Of a DNA stretch of 5,290 bases, positions 1-5,290 are shown in pieces. This DNA is from CAZEJK01 sp964512045 (GTDB taxonomy: Bacteria > Acidobacteriota > Thermoanaerobaculia > Thermoanaerobaculales > Sulfomarinibacteraceae): assembly GCA_964512045.1 (NCBI GenBank), contig CAZEJK010000336.1, positions 1 to 5,290 of the forward strand, read 5' to 3'. Each line of letters begins with the position of its first letter. Position 1 is the first letter of the stretch. The notes under the pieces were generated by a model, which saw only the letters and a program-made list of their open reading frames with translations, had not been told where the DNA came from and searched no databases. The position numbers and the translations under genes are program-made.

Positions 1-3000
1 CGGGCGCTCGCGCCATCACCAGCCGGTTCAGAGCGTCGTAGCGAAGCTCTCTCTGGCCCTTCGTCTCCAGGCTGCACCCCTCTATCACATACTCCTCGAC
101 AGGGCTCGCGATCACATTACCACGGCTGTCGTAGTCATAGGCCGGATCGACCACGTGGTTCGACGGCCCCACTGCCGGCAGCATGTTTTTGCACTTTGCG
201 AAGGACCTCCATGTGAGGTTTCCGAAGTCGTCGTAGTTGTAGTTGTACCAGGACATCGACTTCCCTCTGTTCATCTGAGTCAATCGTCCAAGGGTATCGT
301 ACTTAAAGTCAAAGGGTTGCATCCAGACGATAGCGCCATCGCCGGCATAGGCATAGCTCGTTGACCACAGTGTGTCATCCGCGGAGCTCCTCGCACTGAT
401 CGAGGTGATGCGGTCGCTGCTTCCAGACGTGGCGACCTCGTGCTGGATCTGGGGCGCCAGGCTCGTGGGTGTCGCCATGCCCGCATAGGTCCTCCACTCC
501 GTCAGCCGGCCCGAGTCCTCGTGGAACCTGAGATTGGTAACGGCCCGGACGGTCCCGACAGAGCTTGGGGTCCCATCGTCGATGGTGACATCGACGGCCT
601 CGAGGGCGACGCTCGAGTAGTCGTAGTCAACCGTCGGTGGAGCTGGCAGCTCCGCGCCGGTACTGACGTCTGGATATGTCACAGTGCTGGTATTGCCCCA
701 GCTGTCATAGCCATACGACATCGTGAAGTCCCAGCCGGTCGAACCCGTTGCCGGTCCCACATGCGTCACTCTGTCACTCAGTGCACCCCCGGCGCCACTG
801 TAGGCATAGGCATGCTCAACAGCGATCGCCGAGTCCTCGATGAAGTCGTTGTCCTTGTCCTGATCCGACCAGATCTCTCGAGTGGTGTTGTACTGCACGG
901 ACCGCTGCAGCTTACCGACCGTAACGACGCCGGGCTCGCGGTACTCGGCCTCGCCGTACAGGAACCAGCCCTGACCGGGGCGATGCAGCCAGCGCTCGAT
1001 CAGGCGTCCCGCTGCGTCGTAGTACACGTCGATCGCGTCCATGGCCGCGCAGGAATCACCGGGATCACACTCGCACGGACAGTAGTCGCTATTCAGGACG
1101 GATCGTTTCGGATTGCCGAGCGGGTCGAAGCAACCGTACCTCAGGAAACCCTGTGAACCGCCGTCTCGAAGCTCAGGGTACGACTCGCGGATCAGGTTCC
1201 CCAGCCCATCGTAGGCGAAGCTTCGTGTCTGGGACCCTTTCTTGCCGTCGCTCCTCAAACCGTCGACCCGCACCATTGTGAGCTGATCGGCCACATCGTA
1301 GTGGTATGTGCTGTGGATGAAGTCATCCGGGTTGTCGAGCTCGGCATCAGTCGGTATCGAGGAGAGATCCTGCAGCGTCTTGTCCTCCCACGCCTCCAGA
1401 ACGTTTCCTCGAGCATCCCGCTTCACGACGGTCCGGCGGAGACCGCTGTCCACTGTCTGCACCTTGGCGCCGCTGCGCAGAATCGATGTCGTCTCCCAAT
1501 CGGAGTGGATGCTCGCCTCGGTGCGGCCAAACGGATCCACAGACTGGATGAGGGAGAAGTCTGGGTCGCCCTGGAGCGAAGCAGGCGCAGGTAGCTTCTG
1601 GCGATGCCAGTTACTGACAGCCCACTCGGTGCCGTTCCCATCGCGGTAGACTGTCTGATGGCGAAAGTCATCTGCTCGGTACGCGCGAGACGTCGCGTTG
1701 TTCTCACCGAGAACCGCCACGTGGCTCCTGCGACCAAGGCCGTCCCTCTCGATCCTGCGGACAACAGCCATGTAACTTTCTTTTTTCCCGAAATGCTCCA
1801 CCATCACGTCAGCGGTCCGCAGGTCCCAGTACTGAATCTCTGTGCGGGCAAGCGTGGCATCGGTGGGATCGAGTGCCGTCAACCGCCCGAGGTCATCAAA
1901 GGTGATCGAGGCGATCCCGTCTCCGTTGCCGTCAACCACTCGCGATGGCCGGTTCCACAAGGTATCCACCGTCTGTTGGGAGGAGAGCTCACCGCGCCCG
2001 CCGAAGAGCGTCGGCGCCGCGTCCCACCCTTGACAGCGCTCGACGATCAGTCCCTTCTCGTCGTCGATGACCCTCGAGCCTGACTGCGGACAGAGATGCC
2101 AGGTCTCGAACGTCGTCTCGCCACGCCACGGGCCGTTCGGGCACTCGTACACGAAGCCCGTGCGGTACTCCAGCTGCGTACACTCGGGGTTGGAGCCGTC
2201 GTCTGGACACGTCACATCCTTGGTGACACGGGCCACCTTGCCGTAGCCCTCGGCGCAGCTCGAGCTCAGGCCACCTCCTCCGGCCCCGTCGTAGTGCTCA
2301 TAGGTGGTGATCCTGTCCTGCACCGTCCACCGGCTGAGATCGCTGTGCTGGGTCGTCGAGGTCAGTCGACCAGAGCCGTCATAGCCCCGCGTCGACCGGC
2401 GGAACGAGCCATCGCTGGCCTGCTCGCGAGCCTCCTCGCCGACAAGCCCGGTCAGCCAGAGGTCATCGATGAACACGGAGTCCTTGCGATACGATCGAGC
2501 CAAGGTCAGATCGAAGTCCTGCTCGGCTGGCAACGAGTCGCGAAGCTCTCGGTGAGTCCGCGTCAGCACCGAGTTGGTCGCAAACAGGGGCTCTTGCGGC
2601 GGGATCGCATCGGCGGGCAGGCTGGCATCCGTCTCGTACCAGCTCTCGGTGACCTTGATGTCGGCTGGATCCGCGGTCCGATCCTCAACGACTGAACGCC
2701 TGGGCCTCACTGTATCCGGCCGCATCGAGCAGTAGGTTCCGAACGTCCCGTGGCCGACGGGCTCCGGAACGCCGTCTTGTGCCGGCATCGAGGTGTCGGT
2801 GCAGAGGTGCTCTGAGAAAGACCCCGACGGAGGCTGCGCGCTCTCGAGATCCAAGGTCACTCTGAAGGTGTCAACGCGCACCGGCTGATGAGAGTCGGTC
2901 CACCACGGAAACGTATCGATGTCCGCGCGGTTCTCGTCGGTGACGACGGTGTCGGTACAGCTGCCGCGGTAATGGCGGATCTCCAGCGGCTGCCCCTCGA

Positions 3001-5071
3001 TCGGAAGCGTGCCATAGTGGTCGCCGGTCAGTGCGTCCCCGTCGGGGTTCCAGGGCAGCGGCACATCGTTCTGATCAACCCACGAATGGATCTTCGGGCA
3101 TGCCGCATCACCCGACTGATCACCCGAGTCCACCCAGCGAATCCGGTCATAGAAGACGCGACCGTTTGCGAAGACGTGCACGGTATCGTCGAAGCGCCAG
3201 CTGGGGACATCGGTCGTAAGGCCATCCGGAAGGCTCTTCTGGCCACCTTCAGGCGGCTGGTCGTCGGCGATCACGTGACGCCGGACTATGGTATTGCGAA
3301 AGCCCAGGTAGAAGCTCTGAAGCTCCTCATCGTTGCCAACCGGGAGTCCAGCAAGAGCCTCCTCATTGGCCAGATCGAACGGAATGCCCCAACGGTTCAT
3401 CATCCCGATGGTCCCGTGCGGGAAGTACTCGGTCCACTCGAGCAGCAGGTTTCCCTCATCCGGATCGATAACACGTCTCTCAGCAACGCCGTAGATGTCG
3501 TTGCGGTCGGTGGGATGGCATTCCAGCGACGTCGGTCGGGAGCCGCTGTTGCTGACATCGTGGCTCCCGAACTGACAGACCTCATCGTCGTGGTCGAAGA
3601 CCGGCAGATTGTGATAGTGGTTCGTCGGTGAGGTTCTTGGCGAGCAGAAGTTGGCGTAGTAGGTCGTCCAGGATGCAAGCTCGTACTCGATCTCTGCTCC
3701 GTTTGGTAGTGTCGCCTTCGTCATGACGCCGCTCGCTTCAGTGGGAAGATGCGGGGGATCATCATCAAGCACCTCAGCCTGATACTGGAACGACCAGCTG
3801 AGCAGGACCTCCGCCTCGTTTCCAGGCATCACACGCCGCACCTCCTCGAGGTTGAGAAACGGCCGAGTCGTCGTGCGCCATGGAGAACCATCCAAAGGAG
3901 CGCACGACGGCGCCTCCAACAGCGAGAGCTCTCGTTGATCGGAGTAATGGAGCTCGTACTTCGCGAGCTCCATGTCCATGGAGTCCAGGACTACGAGCTC
4001 GGAGATTACGCCGTACGGGTACTCCTCCGCATCCGTGTCCACCCGCATGGTGAGGTTCTGGTCGACATCAAAGGCTGCGATCTCATGCGGTACTGGCCCT
4101 TCGCCGACGCTTCGAGAGCTCGAGGAGTATGACACGGCTATGGCAGGGAAGGCCTGGCCGGTTGAGCCAACACTCCAACGAACGCTCTCGATGCGCGTGC
4201 AGAACCAGCCCCGCGACTCGGTCGTGAAGTCACTCTCGCCCGCCGTGTTGGTATACATCCCGGTGACTTGATCAGCCTCAAGCAGGTTCTTACGGCCGAA
4301 GATGTACCGATATCCACCCTGCTCGGCAACGAACTCAGTCGATTCCTTCAGGCTCTCGTAGGCGCCGTCCTCGCTGTCAATCAGTCGATACACGCGCCAA
4401 CCGGAGCCGTCCGCGGCGTACCAGTACTCGCGCCACTGTCCATCGACCTGCGCAACATGCTCCTCACACGCGCTATCCGGGTGGTCGCCCCAGCCGTTTG
4501 GGCACGGCCGGAGGGCATGACGGCTCCCGTCAGACCCGATCACGGCGTCGAGGTAGTAGCGTCGTTCTGTGCACCCTGCACCTGGTGACGGATGAATCGG
4601 TTCATCCATCCGACGTAGGTGCACGTGCGGAAGCTTCAGGAGCCAGCCGAGACCGACGTAGCTGTCCCCCGTAAGGACCCCCTTGCCTTCTGTCCCAGCG
4701 TACCCAAAGTCATCCCCGTTGTTCGGACGGCAATCATCGTCACAGGCGCCGTCCTGGGTTATCGTGAACAGATCGTCCCGAAGCTGGTTCGACCAGATCT
4801 TCGAGCTGTAGTGAAGCGCCAGCGGCAGCTCGAGATCTGCGCCGGCGGTGATTGCCGGCTCTATCGGGATCGTGAAGCTCAGTGCCCCGTTGTAGAGGTT
4901 GATCGAGTCAAACTGCCCCGGGTCGAACACCGTCGGGTAGCTTCCTTTCGCCCTCTTCGGGTAGTACATGTCGTAAGCGTACTGATCGTCACCAGAGCCG
5001 CCATCCTGACCTACCACGGGAGTGCAGGCCAGCAGAGCGATCAGCATCATCAACAGACCACGAGCTCGCAT
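1..5071 (-). CDS. Giant RHS/YD-repeat protein with lipoprotein-type signal peptide, C-terminus cut by window edge
   Basis: One uninterrupted minus-strand frame of 1,690 complete codons begins at ATG 5071-5069 and has no stop before the left edge, so the gene is 3'-incomplete. Seen in order: a signal peptide with candidate lipobox LLAC (Cys16); an N-terminal segment SINLYNGALSFTIPI (56-70), LPLALHYSSKIW (82-93) and GLGWLLKL (140-147), typical of the start of RHS/YD and SpvB-like proteins; YIFG (256-259); TLPNGAEIEYE (454-464); then YD-type repeats from Tyr897 to YDALNRL at 1678-1684. In known RHS and TcC-like proteins these repeats wind into a hollow beta-shell that holds a variable C-terminal domain, often a toxin; others are adhesins or surface structures. 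The terminal core (DPxxGRF-like) and tip have not appeared by residue 1690, so function is undecided. Start choice: AAGGGGAG lies 7 bases upstream and the signal peptide begins exactly here. An in-frame ATG at 5167 lacks a ribosome binding site. Family assignment is firm; the role is inference. Confidence 0.93.
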   Translation of the reverse strand, partial: MRARGLLMMLIALLACTPVVGQDGGSGDDQYAYDMYYPKRAKGSYPTVFDPGQFDSINLYNGALSFTIPIEPAITAGADLELPLALHYSSKIWSNQLRDDLFTITQDGACDDDCRPNNGDDFGYAGTEGKGVLTGDSYVGLGWLLKLPHVHLRRMDEPIHPSPGAGCTERRYYLDAVIGSDGSRHALRPCPNGWGDHPDSACEEHVAQVDGQWREYWYAADGSGWRVYRLIDSEDGAYESLKESTEFVAEQGGYRYIFGRKNLLEADQVTGMYTNTAGESDFTTESRGWFCTRIESVRWSVGSTGQAFPAIAVSYSSSSRSVGEGPVPHEIAAFDVDQNLTMRVDTDAEEYPYGVISELVVLDSMDMELAKYELHYSDQRELSLLEAPSCAPLDGSPWRTTTRPFLNLEEVRRVMPGNEAEVLLSWSFQYQAEVLDDDPPHLPTEASGVMTKATLPNGAEIEYELASWTTYYANFCSPRTSPTNHYHNLPVFDHDDEVCQFGSHDVSNSGSRPTSLECHPTDRNDIYGVAERRVIDPDEGNLLLEWTEYFPHGTIGMMNRWGIPFDLANEEALAGLPVGNDEELQSFYLGFRNTIVRRHVIADDQPPEGGQKSLPDGLTTDVPSWRFDDTVHVFANGRVFYDRIRWVDSGDQSGDAACPKIHSWVDQNDVPLPWNPDGDALTGDHYGTLPIEGQPLEIRHYRGSCTDTVVTDENRADIDTFPWWTDSHQPVRVDTFRVTLDLESAQPPSGSFSEHLCTDTSMPAQDGVPEPVGHGTFGTYCSMRPDTVRPRRSVVEDRTADPADIKVTESWYETDASLPADAIPPQEPLFATNSVLTRTHRELRDSLPAEQDFDLTLARSYRKDSVFIDDLWLTGLVGEEAREQASDGSFRRSTRGYDGSGRLTSTTQHSDLSRWTVQDRITTYEHYDGAGGGGLSSSCAEGYGKVARVTKDVTCPDDGSNPECTQLEYRTGFVYECPNGPWRGETTFETWHLCPQSGSRVIDDEKGLIVERCQGWDAAPTLFGGRGELSSQQTVDTLWNRPSRVVDGNGDGIASITFDDLGRLTALDPTDATLARTEIQYWDLRTADVMVEHFGKKESYMAVVRRIERDGLGRRSHVAVLGENNATSRAYRADDFRHQTVYRDGNGTEWAVSNWHRQKLPAPASLQGDPDFSLIQSVDPFGRTEASIHSDWETTSILRSGAKVQTVDSGLRRTVVKRDARGNVLEAWEDKTLQDLSSIPTDAELDNPDDFIHSTYHYDVADQLTMVRVDGLRSDGKKGSQTRSFAYDGLGNLIRESYPELRDGGSQGFLRYGCFDPLGNPKRSVLNSDYCPCECDPGDSCAAMDAIDVYYDAAGRLIERWLHRPGQGWFLYGEAEYREPGVVTVGKLQRSVQYNTTREIWSDQDKDNDFIEDSAIAVEHAYAYSGAGGALSDRVTHVGPATGSTGWDFTMSYGYDSWGNTSTVTYPDVSTGAELPAPPTVDYDYSSVALEAVDVTIDDGTPSSVGTVRAVTNLRFHEDSGRLTEWRTYAGMATPTSLAPQIQHEVATSGSSDRITSISARSSADDTLWSTSYAYAGDGAIVWMQPFDFKYDTLGRLTQMNRGKSMSWYNYNYDDFGNLTWRSFAKCKNMLPAVGPSNHVVDPAYDYDSRGNVIASPVEEYVIEGCSLETKGQRELRYDALNRLVMARAP
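2..2383 (-). repeat. YD (RHS) repeat region, residues 897-1690, continuing off the left edge
   Basis: YD-type motifs are visible at Y897 (YDGSGRL), Y927 (YDGAGGG), F1058 (FDDLGRL), D1110 (DGLGRR), D1179 (DPFGR), D1219 (DARGN), Y1258 (YDVADQL), Y1287 (YDGLGNL), F1315 (FDPLGN), Y1351 (YDAAGRL), Y1455 (YDSWGN), Y1591 (YDTLGRL), Y1613 (YDDFGNL), Y1647 (YDSRGNV) and Y1678 (YDALNRL). Spacing is irregular early on and settles to about 22-36 residues within 1258-1351 and 1591-1678, the usual pitch of such repeats. The DNA copies are diverged, so this is a protein-level repeat and not a DNA tandem array. Longer gaps at 1357-1455 and 1460-1591 contain inserted segments or degenerate repeats. The last motif ends six residues before the cut, so more repeats are expected beyond the window. 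Confidence 0.9.
2384..5023 (-). other. N-terminal beta-rich region of the RHS protein (residues 17-896)
   Basis: This part of the protein precedes the regular YD repeats. It carries the RHS/SpvB-style entry motifs at residues 56-93 and 140-147, alternating hydrophobic and polar stretches that suggest beta-strands, and many acidic residues. Cysteines come in close pairs or groups, for example Cys110/Cys114 (C-DDD-C), Cys167, Cys190 and Cys202, which would fit disulphides in an exported protein. TLPNGAEIEYE (454-464) and YIFG (256-259) are shell-type strand motifs common in YD-protein N-terminal halves. No enzyme active site, carbohydrate-binding motif or repeat of fixed length was recognised here, and the domain boundaries inside it cannot be drawn by eye. 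Confidence 0.6.
3947..3973. repeat. Intragenic 10-bp perfect inverted repeat
   Basis: ATGGAGCTCG (3947-3956) and CGAGCTCCAT (3964-3973) are perfect reverse complements with a 7-base spacer. They lie inside the RHS coding region, where the minus strand encodes MELAKYELH. The repeated Glu-Leu codons (GAG CTC) explain part of the symmetry, so it is probably incidental to coding, although the mRNA could form a stable hairpin here. Confidence 0.5.
5024..5071 (-). other. Signal peptide with candidate lipobox (residues 1-16)
   Basis: The first 16 residues are MRARGLLMMLIALLAC: two arginines, a hydrophobic stretch LLMMLIALLA, then Cys16 in the context L-L-A-C. This fits the loose lipobox pattern and would give a lipid-modified Cys16 after signal peptidase II cleavage. 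The segment just after it (TPVVGQDGGSGDDQ, 17-30) is a flexible, polar linker of the kind lipoproteins use as a tether. Leu at -2 is less usual than Ala, Ser or Thr, so ordinary signal peptidase I cleavage near VVG-Q (20-22) is the main alternative. Either way the protein is predicted to be exported by Sec, which differs from RHS effectors that leave by type VI secretion without a signal peptide. Confidence 0.72.
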
Positions 5072-5181
5072 ACGAGTTCTCCCCTTGAGCTTCGCCGCTA
5101 CGATGTCTCTACACCGGTTGGCGTGTCTCGAAATCTCTGCGCAACATGAACAAGGTGAGCGTTGCATGGCCAGGAGAATCA
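5072..5181 (-). other. Untranslated leader of the RHS gene
   Basis: This stretch lies between the CRP-type site and the start codon. Its minus-strand reading in the frame of the RHS gene is open back to a TAA near 5226, so an N-terminal extension is formally possible from ATG 5167. That extension would add 32 residues, bury the signal peptide and lack a ribosome binding site, so I treat the stretch as untranslated. Apart from the ribosome binding site at 5079-5086, no riboswitch, small ORF with its own ribosome binding site, or attenuator was recognised. Confidence 0.5.
5079..5086 (-). promoter_or_regulatory. Ribosome binding site of the RHS gene
   Basis: Minus-strand AAGGGGAG contains the Shine-Dalgarno core GGAG, with 7 bases between it and the ATG at 5071. 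That is a good spacing and decides the start: the in-frame upstream ATG at 5167 is preceded by TTCTCCTGGCC, which is not purine-rich. Confidence 0.75.
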
Positions 5182-5203
5182 AAATGTGATTCACATCACA
5201 AAA
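5182..5203. promoter_or_regulatory. CRP-type operator palindrome
   Basis: Plus-strand TGTGATTCACATCACA (5185-5200) is a perfect TGTGA-N6-TCACA site, the core of the E. coli CRP consensus also used by Vfr, Clp and other CRP-family regulators. It is flanked by A-rich bases on both sides, and the left flank AAA also matches the 22-bp consensus. The centre, 5192.5, falls on the predicted start of the minus-strand promoter and the site's edge overlaps its -10 box at 5200. A bound protein there would be expected to repress the RHS gene. It may instead activate a divergent plus-strand promoter. Which CRP-family protein binds, and whether any does, cannot be read from the window. Confidence 0.68.
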
Positions 5204-5228
5204 TAGTGAACTTTGAAAATACTGTTAA
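5200..5228 (-). promoter_or_regulatory. Predicted sigma70-type promoter of the RHS gene
   Basis: On the minus strand, TTAACA (5228-5223) matches five of six bases of the -35 consensus, and TATTTT (5205-5200) matches four of six of the -10 consensus, separated by exactly 17 bases. It lies in the only clearly AT-rich stretch of the window (about 5177-5231). Transcription would begin near 5193-5194, giving a leader of about 120 bases before the ATG. The match is by eye; no start site has been measured, and AT-rich intergenic DNA gives chance matches. Confidence 0.5.
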
Positions 5229-5254
5229 TATCGGTAAAGGGGGGTAGACGGTTA

Positions 5255-5286
5255 GCTCCACCTGCCACAAGATGTAGTGGTGGAGC
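5255..5286. repeat. Perfect 8-bp inverted repeat near the right edge
   Basis: GCTCCACC (5255-5262) and GGTGGAGC (5279-5286) are perfect reverse complements separated by 16 bases. On neither strand is the stem followed by a run of T, so it is not a classical intrinsic terminator. It sits upstream of the RHS promoter and could be an operator, a terminator-like hairpin of an upstream gene, or chance. Confidence 0.45.
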
Positions 5287-5290
5287 CCCC

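Noticed and set aside
440..1156. Plus-strand open stretch of 238 codons as a gene
   Set aside because: Same antisense phase; it lies opposite the YD repeats YDSWGN and YDAAGRL, which are clear on the minus strand.
1893..1930. EF-hand or dockerin-like calcium loop (DGNGDGIASI)
   Set aside because: DGNGxxxxxxxFDDLGRL is the ordinary layout of a YD repeat (DGNGN...YDxxGRL), so no separate calcium motif is needed to explain it.
2888..3631. Plus-strand open stretch of 247 codons as a gene
   Set aside because: It lies in codon register opposite the RHS frame, its product shows no recognisable motif, and the minus-strand frame gives a coherent protein with family motifs on both sides.
1..5071. Frameshift or pseudogene, suggested by the lack of a long complete ORF
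   Set aside because: The codon frame from 5071 to the left edge is continuous without a stop, and RHS motifs remain in the same frame from residue 56 to 1684. The gene only appears broken because its stop is outside the window.
5069..5167. Upstream in-frame ATG at 5167 as the true start of the RHS gene
   Set aside because: No purine-rich ribosome binding site precedes it, and it would put 32 mostly polar, cysteine- and arginine-containing residues before the signal peptide. The ATG at 5071 has both a ribosome binding site and an immediate signal peptide.
5252..5290. C-terminal end of an upstream minus-strand gene (open reading ending in TAA at 5254-5252)
   Set aside because: Only 12 codons are visible, and the other two minus-strand frames are also open over the same bases, so nothing favours this reading.
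5255..5290. Intrinsic transcription terminator
   Set aside because: The stem is real, but neither strand has a T-run after it, and the 16-base loop is long for a terminator.

Overview
The window is almost entirely one gene. A single minus-strand reading frame starts at 5071 and stays open, with no stop and no frameshift, for 1,690 complete codons until it runs off the left edge. It encodes a very large RHS/YD-repeat protein with an N-terminal lipoprotein-type signal peptide, a cysteine-bearing beta-rich region of about 880 residues, and then an irregular series of YD-type repeats (YDxxGRL, YDxxGNL) from about residue 897 to the cut end. The C-terminal RHS core and any C-terminal tip domain, which would decide whether this is a toxin, lie outside the window to the left.

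The right end (5072-5290) is non-coding as far as can be seen. Read on the minus strand, it holds a sigma70-like promoter (TTAACA, 17-base spacer, TATTTT), then a perfect CRP-type palindrome (TGTGA-N6-TCACA) lying over the -10 box and the predicted transcription start, then a leader of roughly 120 bases and a Shine-Dalgarno sequence before the ATG. Farther upstream, at the edge, is a perfect 8-bp inverted repeat. The CRP-type site sits where a bound regulator would block this promoter. It could also serve a divergent plus-strand promoter reading off the right edge.

Organism: moderately high G+C, a Sec/lipoprotein signal on an RHS protein, and a CRP-like operator point to a Gram-negative environmental bacterium. 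The N-terminal style (SINLYNGALSFTIPI followed by LPLALHYSSKIW and GLGWLL) resembles RHS proteins of Acidobacteriota, myxobacteria and related lineages. This is an impression, not a placement.

All sizeable plus-strand open stretches are antisense shadows of the RHS gene. Nine ATG-started ones share a single phase, in codon register with the real gene. I found no RNA gene, CRISPR array, transposase or attachment site. The regulatory region is the most checkable novelty; the identity of the tip domain is the most important missing piece.
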